Assembly: GCA_023846275.1 (NCBI GenBank)
Contig: JAIUJO010000086.1
Location: 962,690 to 1,026,689 of the forward strand
DNA length: 64,000 nt
Source of the DNA: Vanilla planifolia
Taxonomy: Eukaryota; Streptophyta; Magnoliopsida; Asparagales; Orchidaceae
Direction: 5' to 3'
Shown here: in pieces, positions 34,301 through 46,235 of the stretch
Numbering within the stretch: position 1 is the stretch's first letter
Layout of the letters: every line of letters starts with the position of its first letter
The notes under the pieces: generated by a model
Databases searched by the model: none
What the model was told of the DNA's origin: nothing
What the model saw: only the letters and a program-made list of their open reading frames with translations
Program-made: the position numbers and the translations under genes

Positions 34301-36400
34301 ACATACAAGATTTGTACCAACTCCTTTTAATATGTGCAATTTTTTTCTATGAGAATCCTAAGTCATGATTTTATTGTAATTGAGTTGAACATGTATGATA
34401 TTATTTATCATGTCGACATGATTCTTCATTTAACATTGTATGAAAAACCTCTTCTTGTTAGTAAGTGGTATCTTCTACATAAAAGTAGGCATTTTTTTGG
34501 GTTTTTGCATAACTTTTATATGAAACAGTACAAGATAGAATCTTCTACTTATACAATTTATTTCTTTTCATTCATTGCTTAGATGACTAAAAATAAAAAT
34601 GTTACAATTCTATCATAGAAATATCATATTCTCTTTATGAGTATGACTACAGTACTAAGTTAAAATTTGGCAACTAGAACATTATCATATTATTGTGAGT
34701 ATATATGGTAGAAAGAAATCCATGTAGATCTATATATTATGAAAAAATTAATACTATATTAGTGACGACCTTTTTATAGTTGTACGATCACGTTAACTTA
34801 ATGTAATAAATTCATGATGCTTGTCCAATATGAATGATCATTTTGTACAAAAATTAAAAACCTAAAAATGTAATGAAGCTTTTCATTGTATTGTCAATCC
34901 ATGTATGGCATACTGGTATGACAAACGTATGCTACAAACATTTAAAGGTGCGAAAGCTTGTTTTTTTAGGGCAATCAACTCTATCTACCTAGTGTTCTAG
35001 AATGTTCTATTGAATGTAGTTTATTGACAATTACTAAATTCATAACGACTACTTTAATCACTTTAAGAATGTCATTAGAACTATTTGACTTACCTTTAAA
35101 AATGAGTGATTCATCAACAGTAGAAGTAAGACTACTTTTTTATCTTAGAATAGATTAATGAACACATTTCATTCTATCATCATTATTTATTCGATTCTAA
35201 GCATAATAATATCTTGATCATATATTTATATATTGTGTCATGTTTTTTGAAAAGTGATTAAGGTAAAAGCTATAAAACATTTTTTGGGTTATAAATTTTT
35301 TTCTTTAAACCACTATAATTATTAGTGTTATGGTAAAGGTTGGCTAATCATCCCAAGTTCAAGGTGTTGTGGTGAATCAGTGATTGATGAAGTTGTGGCT
35401 AGCATTTTTGCTTTGCCCATTATTATGCAAATGTTGCTACTTTTGTAGATTCCTAGGTAGGCAAACTATGGTTTAATGAAGGGTTTGTGTTTGTGGAACA
35501 CTATTTGAATCATTATGTGCTTTATTCATTTATTTATTTGTTTTAGTTATTATTTATTCAATAATAGTATTTTACAAATCTAAGGAAGGATTTCATATGA
35601 TCATAAAAATTGTTTGATAACAAAAATTATTTATGGTAATAAAGAAAAAAAGGTAAAATAACCTTCCTTCTATAACAAGTGTGGTGCTTTCAGATGTTGT
35701 CATATGGGTTGTGTAATGTCTAGAAGTTCTTAATACAAGCTCATTGTCTTACATTTTTTATGTTGACTTGTTCCAATATCCTCGAATTTCATTGTCCATT
35801 TTAGCATTATTATTCATGATAAGGGTCACAGGTGATGTACAATTACTCAACTTAATGCAAGAGGACAAAAACATTTATAGTTTTCTTTGGCTCATAACAT
35901 TGGGATAAAAGCCTACAACTTTTCTTCTTATTATGAAAAAATGCAAGATTTAGATAAGTTATTTCATGGTGAATTGTCTTAAATCACTATTTAATACTTG
36001 AAAGAGATGAATAAGCAAAAGAAATGGAAAAGAAAGGTAACATCATGTATTCTCTCATTATGTTTTTCAATCAAAAGTGAAAAGTTCAATTGTTAACTTG
36101 ATGACATCTAACTTTTTCAATGTGATGATAATTTATCTAAATTCATTAATTAATTAGTAAATGAAAGTATGAAGCTAATCAACAAGAGATAGGAACCTTT
36201 TTTAGTAAAGAATCACTCTAAGAGGCTAAATAGTCACATATCTACTTTCTAAATGACTTACAAAACAAGCATGTTTATTGTGGAAAAAAATTATTTGAAA
36301 GAAATTCTTGCATTGATGTTTTGAATTGATAGAGTGTTCAATTAAGAAAAGAAAATGTAGATGTCAAAGAAAACATTATTCACTTAGTCTTGTTGCAAAA
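22396..36400. other. Very AT-rich intergenic region, almost featureless
   Basis: About 14 kb of extreme AT content. T dominates the plus strand at about 22560-23250 and A dominates most of the rest to about 33.6 kb. Open stretches are rich in I, L, F, K and N, as expected by chance. Local features are a short duplication at 24780-25225, a slightly GC-richer stretch at 26040-26840 that may be an old coding fossil, and a perfect 16-bp palindrome at 34407-34422. No gene is recognised. Confidence 0.6.
24780..25230. repeat. Diverged tandem duplication, period about 276-290 bp
   Basis: A block from about 24780 to 24950 recurs at about 25070-25225. Shared landmarks in order are TTTAATAC.., a GTAAATA start (24842 and 25118), a 'aaattttacgacaagt'-like block, and 'ccaattttcaaaa'. 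The two copies are clearly related but well diverged. Confidence 0.5.
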
Positions 36401-36559
36401 GGTACTTATTAAATTGAAGGAACATTTTATAAATATCCCTTAACATGTTTCTTCATGCACACAAGCTATTCAGATGTGAATTAGATTGAATGTTGTAAGA
36501 CTATTAATAGTCCATCTCATTTATGTATGGCTTCTACCCTTTCTTTTAATTGAATTTCA

Positions 36560-36830
36560 ATTAGTTGCCTGGGTTTCATTGATATCGTACTTCTCTTAAT
36601 GACATTAGTGACTAGGCCCATTGGAAGTACATGTTGCTATTTTAAATCTTGCACATCCCAAAATTGCTTGAGTATGTACTGATGTGGAGTTAGGAAAAAA
36701 TTTGCAATACGAAATTATAATTTCTACTGAAGTGGTTACAAACAATAGCTTTTGCTTGAAAATCTGGTATGACAACCTACTTAAATTTGACAAAGGATGC
36801 CACAAACATAGGAATTAGCTAGCTCAAGGC
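36560..36830 (+). pseudogene. LINE ORF1-like zinc-knuckle region, broken
   Basis: One frame near 36680-36790 reads VELGKNLQYEI and SFCLKIWYDNL, followed by a KGCHKHRN-like stretch. This resembles the region before the CCHC zinc knuckle in ORF1 of plant LINEs, where an ARVCVE..L segment is followed by a Y..LP.FC..C..GH pattern. The expected cysteines are partly missing. Upstream to about 36500 the match is weak. Confidence 0.6.
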
Positions 36831-37639
36831 ACACATTAAAAATATTTAAATAAATCTGAGAAACATTTTTTTTTATATCTAGGAATATGGGTCATGTAAT
36901 AATTTACAAAATATCAGTAAAGATGTCAACAAAAATAACTAGCAATAGGAAAAGACTAAAGCCACCGAACTTTTACTTAAGTTGTTAACTCTTTGGCGAG
37001 GAAATCCACTATGGATGTTCAAACATATGTCTTAACAAAAATAACAACAATTGAGCACATCCCTAATCCTAATTAATGGCATATCATATATAAAAGAGAG
37101 CGCAATTGTTTCACAAGCTAATTATTGGATGATTATAGCTCCTTAAAAAATTCTAAAAAATGAAAAGGACAATGATTAAGTTTTTAATTCAAAAAATTCA
37201 TAGGCTAAAATTTCGAACTAATATGATAATCTAGATCTTTAAATTTTTAGTGAAGAATTTTTGGAAATGAGCAACCTCTATTTTTGAAATGCATCCTATG
37301 GTGGAGTTTAATCCACTGAAAATGTCAAAGGATGAGAAAGAAATTGTAAAAGATTCAAGAAAAAGTAATTAACCCCAAAAGAATTAAAGGATGCTTTCAA
37401 CTATCCAAATTATAGATAATATTGTTCTTAATGAATAATTTCATATTTTGAAATATTTACAACTACACTAAAAATAGTTTATTCATGTGATTAATAAATT
37501 TATTAATGTATATATATATATTTTGAAAAGTTGCCTTGTTGGAACTTGTCTTCTATGGATAAGACATAAGAATTTGATATTAAGCTCAATTTTTAGCATT
37601 ACTATTAAATTATATCAATCAAGATATAGATTCTTTTGA

Positions 37640-38100
37640 ATGACTTCAACTATAATGTTGACATTAACAAGTAGTAGTTTTTCCATATCAATATCACGCA
37701 TCAAGCGTAGGTTTCTAAAACAATCTACACTTTCACCTATGACAAAAGAATGCCATCCAGAAGGAGCTTATTATGGGAAAGCCATTTCACATTGCCAACA
37801 ATACTACAAATCCATGGATGGTGGGCAAGGATTTTAATGAAATGACAACTTCAGATGATTATAATGGACTACGTACTCCTAAACTAAAACAAATGTAAGA
37901 GTTTGTTGATTGCTTAATTCTATGTCATCTTAAATACTAGTGTTTTTTTAGTTATTCCTTTATATAGGATTGAAAATGTAATAGAATATGGTTTTGGAAA
38001 ATGTTAGATAGGATGCTAGTTAATGAGAAATAGATAACTACATTCAACTTTTATAATTCATCACCTTGTTAGAACTTGATAAAGTCATATACCTCTTCCA
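37640..38100 (+). pseudogene. LINE endonuclease domain, broken
   Basis: NPWMVGKDFNEMTTSDDYNG (from 37809) matches the PW...GDFN catalytic region of L1-type endonucleases, with the G of GDFN replaced by K. LDRMLVNE (from 38004) matches the conserved LDR..VN motif that follows. The N-terminal part before 37640 cannot be recognised with confidence. Confidence 0.75.
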
Positions 38101-38379
38101 TTAAATCTCACTAATTTCATAACATACTTTTGAACCACCATACATTTCCATAGACAATGGATAATAGTTGGAATTGTCCTTTAAACTACTTTTGAAAGAA
38201 GGCCTTAGGTTTAAAATAAAACGAACATAAATTGAGCCTTAAAGATTAAAAAAATCAACATTTGTAAAAAAATTTTCATCCTATTAAATTAGATAAGGAA
38301 GAGTTGAATCACAAATATGTATTTTGAAGGAAACGAAAGGAGGATTAGGATAAAGTATTGTATCTTGTTAATTCTTATT

Positions 38380-39560
38380 ATTCACAAGATTTTCAAAGAG
38401 TGAAATTTTATTGGAGATAGAAAGAAGGAATTAGATGGCTAATAGAAGGAGAAAGATATAAAATATTCTTCTATATAATAGTGATGAAGTGAAGAAGCAA
38501 ACAAAGAGGACAAAATAATGACAATTGTATTCAAAATCTTTTTTGGCATTCTTAAGTAATTGAAAATGAAAAAATGTTTAACTACATCCCTTCCTCTTTA
38601 ATGAAAGCAAACAAAAAATAAAGTAATGCAACACTAAGGAAGAGATAAAGAGATAACTATTAATATCAAATTAGATAGCACGCTTAGCCTAGATGGTTTT
38701 AATGGAAAATTCTCCACTAATTATTTGAATTTAATCTGAAATGTTGTGTTGAGTGTAACTAACAAATTTTTATAAGATCTCCAATTATTTGGGGGTGTTT
38801 AGGCAAAAACATTACATATATTCCTAAATCTCATAACATAGAAACCATTATTGATTTCAGACCACATATTGTTCAATGCATCATGAAAATAATAGTCACA
38901 AAGCTCATTATTGATTAAATATAACAAATTTTTTATAGGTTGATTTCTCTAAAGAAAACCAATTTTATAAATTTAGAGATGTTATAAAGAACATATTATC
39001 CGTTCAATAATTAGTATGTTCTATTAACTATCAAAATAAAGTAGTAATTTTATTGTTAAGTTGGATTTGAGGAATGTGAATCACAACATATCATGAGAAC
39101 TGCTTTGTAAGACACTCTCCAAGTACAATGTTAATAAGAAGGTTACTCTCACCTATTACCTTCACAATGCATGGGTATCAACAATCATTATTCGATAACC
39201 AAGTAATTTTTTTCAACCTTGAATTGGTCTTAATTAAGGCTATCCTCTATCTTCCTTTTTTCGTCTCAATCATAGAGTTTTTCAAAAGAAGTACTAACAA
39301 TTTTTTTGTTTAAAAAATATTGATGTGATATGGACAATATAGATCTTCTATATCTATCACTGTCCTAGCTTATGGAAACAACATAATTATCATTACTTGA
39401 GGACATCTGAAAACTATTGTTAATCTTCGTAAGTTTCTATAGCTCTTCTAACACTCTACAACTTCTTAAATATAAAAATTAAAAGTCAGAACATCTGTAG
39501 AAACAAAGAGAGTATATGATAGGTAAATGAAATTTACAAGGAATAGGATTTCCTTAAGTA
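38380..39560 (+). pseudogene. LINE linker and reverse transcriptase, broken
   Basis: IRWLIEGERYKIFF (about 38430) matches the linker motif R.RWL.EGDRNTKFFH. SLDGFNGKF (38686) matches the PGPDGF.A.F box that opens the RT. ISDHILFNAS near 38855 fits the DFRPISLCN motif. LAYGNNIIIIT (39362-39397) occupies the place of the F.DD active-site box, with both aspartates replaced by asparagine. RT catalysis is therefore lost. Several frames are needed to follow the domain. Confidence 0.8.
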
Positions 39561-40002
39561 AACCTTCTGTTCGTTTATTTGTGCTACACACTATATATAA
39601 GTTAGAAGAAAATAGCTTACTTCAAAAATTTGATTGTTAAAATTAAAAATAAAGAGAATTGTTTGTTCATAATAAGTTTTTTTTCAAACCATTCAATCTT
39701 TAGAGAAAGATGTCAGATAAATGATTTTGGGAATCACACATTAGTTAACAATAACTTAGGAAAAAATAGTGGAAGTTAATAAGTGGTTCACATTATTAGA
39801 AATAATTTAATGGAAATGATTATAGATTTTTTTAATATTAAAATAAATAAAAAGAACTCATAAACTAAAGGTAACGACCATCAATAGTGGGTCTTCAATT
39901 ATGCAACCAATTGCAAATTAGCAATTCATACATTTTAGTGGATTGTAGTGTGCTATTGAATCTATTCCAATGTAAGGAAAATGTACAATAGGAGTTAACA
40001 AA

Positions 40003-40206
40003 TTGCGTGATTCCTGTATGGAAACTAGTTTGCTAAAAATTAAGTGGAGCTTATTATACAAAGAAAACCATAATGTTTACATAGCTCTTGCTAAAAAATA
40101 CAATAAAAAATTCAACTCATATATAGATGGAACATCAATTCTACATAAACGCAATGTTGTTATTAATATGAAGAAACTAAAGCTTCCATATATTTTGTCA
40201 TCATAG
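40003..40206 (+). pseudogene. LINE post-RT segment, 67-codon open stretch
   Basis: The stretch, with the codons just before it, reads KLRDSCMETSLLKIKWSLLY and then ALAKKYNKK, matching the LINE motif L..L...N.A.L.K..W.L......W...L..KY that lies after the RT in plant LINEs. It is the best preserved part of this element. Downstream, to about 40700, a worn zinc-binding RT tail may persist but I cannot show it. Confidence 0.7.
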
Positions 40207-40700
40207 AGGACATGACATTTAAAATATTGAATGATTTTCTTATTAGATGATGGTAGAATTAAGATATTCAAGGTCTCTATCTATTTTACATAATACAAAT
40301 ATTGTTTTCGTAAGATGTGTACTTCTACTTTTCAGAGTTACTATAAATGTTCCTTTAAATTCATAACAATAAAATAGTTGAATACCACTTGTTGGTGAGC
40401 ACTATTCAACTAAGTTTATGATTTTTTGGACATAACATCAATAATAATTGGTTCAAGAATGTATGCAACAAAGTAAATGCTATCAAAATATAGTATTATT
40501 ATGATGTAGCACTACTTCAAATCATAACATTAAGAAAAAATTGGCTATAGTCAAAACATAGTATATGTGGATGCTTAGACAAATTTGAAGGTTTACAAAG
40601 AATTACAGACAATGGACTAATACAATTTATGTCAATAATATTATCATCCATTTACACTTGGTCATTACCAACATTATGAATCTAATGATGTAGTTGTAAC

Positions 40701-43464
40701 ATAGAAATTGGTTTAGTAAGTAGAATAGATAAAAAGAATAATCAAATATGAGTAAGAAAAGCATCTCAACTTTAATACTAAATAGACATAATCTTTATTT
40801 GCATTAGAGTAATATATTGCCATCTTTCAATAAACATACATTTTTAATGATACGAACATGCACATAAAGCATACAAAAATTAGAAAGAGCATAACAAAAA
40901 TTTTTTCTTCATATTGCCATCACACAAATGTATTTACCCACTTAAATAATACATTTAATAGATGTGTTAAAATGGTAAATTATGCCAAATATTATTTGGT
41001 GTCTAGTAAAATAAAGCTAAAGATATGAATGAAAATTATTTTTTAGCTAACTAAAAATGAGAGAAAGCTAATTTATGTTGTATCAGGGGTTATAAATTCA
41101 AATTAGAAATCAAAAACATGGAGAATAAAGGTCTATTATATAAAACATGATGAACAAAGATACGGCTTGAGCAACTAAATCCTTGTTTCTTGCCAGAATG
41201 TTTGTCACTATTAATTTAGTGTTTTAAGGCAACTATTCATTCTTAGTGGCACAATAGACATAGTGGGGATTATTATTGAACTTAATTTCACAACTTCAAC
41301 CATGTTTTGGGGTGGCTTTGCTAAAATCAATCTAATGCTTAATCATTTATGTGGTTTAAGGCTAGAGTGCTAATGACATGGCCAAACATTACTAATGTAG
41401 GATATGCAGACGAAACTCCTATAATAGGATTTATAATAGAAAGTAAGATGAGAAGGATGACAGCAATGGTACTGATAAGTTCAAATAATAATTTAGATAT
41501 CAGATAATCACATAAAATACCAAGATAAAAAACATTACTAATTTAGATAAAGAAAAAATTATTTCTAAAAATATAATGCCAATAGTAAAAAAAGATTTAT
41601 TTATTCCATCATTTGGCTTTAAATAGACTATAATTTTAAACCTAAATTTGAAAGAATAATTGACTAAACTACCATAATTAATGAAAACATGCAAAAATCA
41701 TACCGTTTGCAAGAAAGGTTGATAATATCTTGGGGAACATATATGAAATGCTAAAAGAAATATTAAAAATGAAAAATATAGTAAACTAATTTAAAATAAA
41801 TAAAACTCGGTAGTTCAAATCAAATATTATCATAATTTAAGTTTTCTTATATCAATCAACATTAATAAGAGAAACTGTGTTATGTAGTGTGGTGCTTTAA
41901 GGAAATCTTCTTATGAAAGAACTAAATTAATAATACATCATTGGTGCATAAAAATATCATTAAAATCTTATCAAAAGTCAACTATTTCTTTTATCAAAGC
42001 TAATTTTGAGTTATTGAAATATCTATTATAATTCAAAACAACTACTTGTTGCATTGCTACATTTTATTTTTCTTCTCTTATTTTACTTTTCTAATTGAAG
42101 GTATGATGTTACCACATTAGGTTTTTGATTTATTTGAAATTGTTCTTCAGCAACTATGTTTTAGCAACTCTACTCATGACATCACTATCATCTTTATATC
42201 AGGATTATTATGCTTTGTATTCGCTAAGTAGCTCTCATAGGAGTAAAAGTTTCGAGTGACTTTTCTCCTTTACCTCTATACTAATAATTAACATAGCAAA
42301 GTAATTGCATCTTAACTACTTTTGTTTTCGTGGAAATTGAAAATGGCTTATGGAGGGTCAAATTCTTTTTTTAAACTATTTCTATCTTATTTTGAAACCA
42401 AGTTTTCAAAAAAAATTATCATTGAAATTTTACTATATTTAGAAGCAATTCTTATGCCAATTCTAACCAACAATTTGTATCATAGATATATTTTTTGGAA
42501 GGTTAGAATCTATTTTATGGCAAATTATATTGCAAAAAATTTTCCCATTTAATAGTTATTTTATAAAAACATTAGTCTTGTATGATATGAACCCTTGAAT
42601 TCGATATTCTAAATATAAGCATATCAAATTATTACTTAGTTACATGGGTTTTTATTATATTCAAGCCATAAAATGATTCATCTCATAGATTTATGTGTTA
42701 AATTTCTTAATCCACTATCAAAATCCATTTGATTATTATGTCCAATTTCTTAATATGATGAACTTTAAATTTTTTTGAGAAGCTATAATTTTTATTAATG
42801 AGAACCATATTTCATAAGAAAGAGTTTTCCTATTGCCATAGTAAATACATAAACTATTACTATAAAAAAAACATATGTAAATATTTAAAAGAATTTGTAA
42901 TTTAAAGAGTAACTGGTAAATAAAACATTTTAGGCTTAATTTAAAAATGCAAAAAAAGACATCACATTTACAAAACTTTTTTTAAAACATTCGATATATT
43001 TACCTGATACATGAGAAAGTTACACAATAACGTAAAAAAAAAGTCTTATTATTGAAATTAAAGGGTATTAAGCATTAAGATATGTAAAACTAATCATGAC
43101 AATTGAATACTTAATGTATAAGACACTAAAAACATAGTTATCAAAGTTATTCTATTTAAGAAAGGTGAATAAAATTTGAAAATTAAAATATATTAATTTA
43201 TGATAAAATAGTTAAAAACACTATATAATAATTTAAAAATTAATATGCTCATGTAACAAATAGATACAACATATTCATATGCAATGAAGCTTAAGATCAA
43301 TATTGAGAAGGCTTAAGACTTTCTTAAAAAGCCTTTCCACAAAGATATTTAATTAATTTTTTGTTCGATAGAAGTTGTGTAAAAAGACTCTTGAACATAT
43401 TAAACATTTTACTTTATTAATTCATTAATGAGATAAAAAAATTCACAAAATATAAGATGTTCTC
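40701..43464. other. AT-rich spacer, nothing recognised
   Basis: Open stretches at 41500-41694 (minus) and 42322-42552 (plus) do not resemble known proteins. A slightly GC-richer part at about 41160-41420 is unassigned. Confidence 0.5.
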
Positions 43465-44338
43465 ATGAGGACGTTCATCATCATAGTTCTTGTTGAGCAA
43501 TGTCCTATCTAAATTCCCTTCCTCAAATAATGTTGAAGAATATATTTATGAAATTTGTTATACCATAATCATTCTTGTCTTCTAACTCTTTTTCATAATC
43601 TTTCATGTCTTCAAAATCTACATGTTTTTAATGCATAATTTCTTCAAACAAACCTTGAGTAGATTCCATTACAACTAAGGTTTCCTTGTTAAACTACTTA
43701 TAGATCAATCTATTTGAAGAATGTTACAAACAGATAGCCTCCATTAACTTGGTTCTTAATCTCCAATTTTTATCTTACATTTTGATGTAACACTTCCATC
43801 CAAAAGTGCTTGAGTTTTAATATTTAGTTTTCTTGTTATTATAAAGTAAGAATAGTATATTATTCATGACTTGTATGTAAATAAATCAATTTAGATATTA
43901 GGATAAATAAAATGTCTTAAATTAATAGTACGTTATGTTACAATGGTCCTATATCACCTAGAGAAAAGCAATAAAAGCTATGAATGCTATAAGAAGAGAG
44001 CAGCATCGTTTGATGCATAACATTGAAGAAACCTAATTGAGTATTGAAAATAGACAATTGAGAGATAAATGCATATCTATAACAAATAAATGGAACATTG
44101 TTATATTGGTAGTTGTGACATATTGATAACCAAATGTTACTGTCCTGAACTAGCATGATAATACTTGTAAGATTAAAAAAATATTTGTAGGTAGGGATGC
44201 TGGTTTAAACTAAATGAGAATGATATTATCTACCACAAAAATACATAATTTCCTATTATCGCCACATTTTTTACAAAACAATAGGTCAAAAATACATTGA
44301 TAATGATGCTATTATATCCTTTAAATATATTAGACTTG
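43465..44338. repeat. Direct repeat copy A
   Basis: This is the first of three diverged direct copies. Landmarks shared with copies B and C, in order, are 'gttcatca', 'gtcttc.aa.tct', 'gagtagattccatt' (43657), 'tgatgtaacac.tccatc' and 'cataacattgaagaa'; 'aaactaaatgagaatga' is shared with B only. There is no coding capacity. It could be a long terminal repeat or a non-autonomous element, but I cannot assign a family. Confidence 0.7.
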
Positions 44339-44589
44339 GCTATAACTAAAATTCATTTCTCGAGGCTTCACTTGCATTTTAAAGAACAAGTTTTTATGTT
44401 GACAGCATGTACATAATTTTTATTTAATGAGAGGCATGGGTTTGTACTCAAGAAGACAGGTCACTTAGAATTGAATCACTAAGATGATTTTAATTGTATA
44501 TTAACTCCTTTCATGCAACCATATCCTTGTGTTTTAAATTTTTAAATATAATTTATAAGCTTTATGTAAGAGACAAGGATTCCTTTCTC

Positions 44590-44745
44590 ATCTTACTCAC
44601 CTTGTAATCAAGCAAATAGAAAAACTCACCCATTATGTCAACCTCAAATCCTGCACCAATAAGCTTACTAATTTGTTCATATAAATCAAAGTTGGTTGAT
44701 CCAAATATGTTCTTGTTTGCATAATTTGTTGGACTTGAAGATGTT
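44590..44745 (-). mobile_element. Ty1/copia reverse transcriptase scrap, minus strand
   Basis: On the minus strand one frame reads NIFGSTNFDLYEQISKLIGA, then FEVDIMGEFFYLLDY. This is the segment after the YVDD box of copia RT (family: IIFGST...EF...M...FEMSMMGEL.FFLG). It is a short fossil between direct-repeat copies A and B, broken and without a visible continuation on either side. Confidence 0.75.
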
Positions 44746-45597
44746 CATCAGTGCAGTTCTTTTTTAACAAAGAACTACACAAATTCTGTTCCAAAAATAA
44801 TTTTTAAGTAGAAATTTACTAAGTTCGTCATACAATAATCTTTTTGTGTCTTCTTATGTATTCTCAAAATCTTCCATGTCTTCCAAATCTTCTAATTTTT
44901 ATGTATAATTCCATTAAACACAACATGAGTAGATTCCATTATAACAAAGGTTTCCTTGTTAAAATGGTTATAAGTGTATCTATTTGAAGTATATAAGAAA
45001 TAGGTAGGCTCCATTAATTTTTTTTAATATCCAATTTCTATCCTACCTTTTGATGTAACACCTCCATCCTAAAAAGCCAAAGTTTTAATGTTTAAGCTAT
45101 TTGTTATTTCAAAGTAATATATTTTCTTATTCATAATTGGTTTAATAAAAAATCTATTAAGATATTTTGTTAAATAGAACATTTTAAATTATTAAGACAT
45201 TATGGATTTGTGATCCTATGCCACAAAAATAAAAGTAATAGAAGCTGTCAATGCTTTTAGAGGAGAGCATCGTTGTTTGATTCATAACATTGAAGAAGCC
45301 TAACTATGTATTTAGATATACAATTGAAATATAAATGTCATATCTACCACAAATAGATCTAATATTATTATATTGGTAGTTGTAACATACTAATAGCCAA
45401 GCATTATTGTCCTAAACTAGGATAATAATAAGTGTGAGATTAAAACAAACATATGTGTAGGTAGAGAGGTTGATTTAAACTAAATGAGAATGACATTATC
45501 TACCATAAACATACATATTTTTCCTATTATGATCACATTTTTTGCAAACCAATAAGTCAAATATTTGTTGATAAAGATTTTATTATATCCTTATTTT
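44738..45597. repeat. Direct repeat copy B
   Basis: Second copy of the repeat at 43465-44338, about the same length (860 bp), with 'gagtagattccatt' at 44927 and 'aaactaaatgagaatgaca' near 45478. It starts about 400 bp after copy A ends. Confidence 0.7.
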
Positions 45598-46235
45598 CCA
45601 TTTTTTTATTTTTCTTCCAATTTTATTTTTTCAAAATCTTGAATGTGCTCCAAATCTACAACTTTTTTTGATGCATATATCCATAAAACATTGCTTGAGT
45701 AGATTGTTTTACAACTAACGTTCCCTTGTCAAATGGTTTATAGTTCTTTTTATTTTTAGAATATCATAAACCGATAACATCCATGAACTTGGTTTTTTAT
45801 GTCCAATTCATATCTTACATGCTGATGTAACACCTCCATCTAAACGTTGCAAAAGTTTTCATATATGGGCTTCTTATTATTACAAAGTACATACAATGTT
45901 TTATTTATAATTTTTTAATGATAAATCAATTCAAACAATAAGACAAATAGAATAACTTGAATTATTCTATTATTATGATTTGGAGATACTATATCACCAA
46001 GTGAAAAGTAAAAGTACATACCAATTCTTTAAGAAGTGCAAAGCTTTCTGATATATAACATAGAGAAAGTTCAATTAAATATTTAGATAGATAATTAAGA
46101 GAAATATGTTATATCCATAACAAATATAAGGAACTTTACTATTTACATTTTTGTATATTGATTGTCACAAGCTGAACTTAACAAACATGATGACGTGTGA
46201 AAGAATAAAACCCAAATAGTTGTAAGTTTGAAAAT
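45598..46235. repeat. Direct repeat copy C, truncated at both ends
   Basis: Third copy, following B directly. It lacks the first hundred or so bases and the end of the unit. 'gagtagatt' lies at 45697, 'tgatgtaacacctccatc' near 45822, and the tail near 46130-46235 is diverged. Confidence 0.6.

Larger units (their letters stand above)
36500..40700 (+). mobile_element. Degenerate plant L1-type LINE (non-LTR retrotransposon)
   Basis: Pieces of both LINE ORFs appear in order on the plus strand: an ORF1-like zinc-knuckle region (near 36640-36800), apurinic-type endonuclease (about 37640-38030), linker (about 38430), reverse transcriptase (about 38686-39400) and the conserved C-terminal segment (40003-40206). 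The order and motifs fit plant L1 LINEs. Frames shift often and stops are common, so it is dead and old. No poly(A) tail or target-site duplication was found, so both ends are approximate. A chance mosaic is unlikely given five segments in the right order and spacing. Confidence 0.8.
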
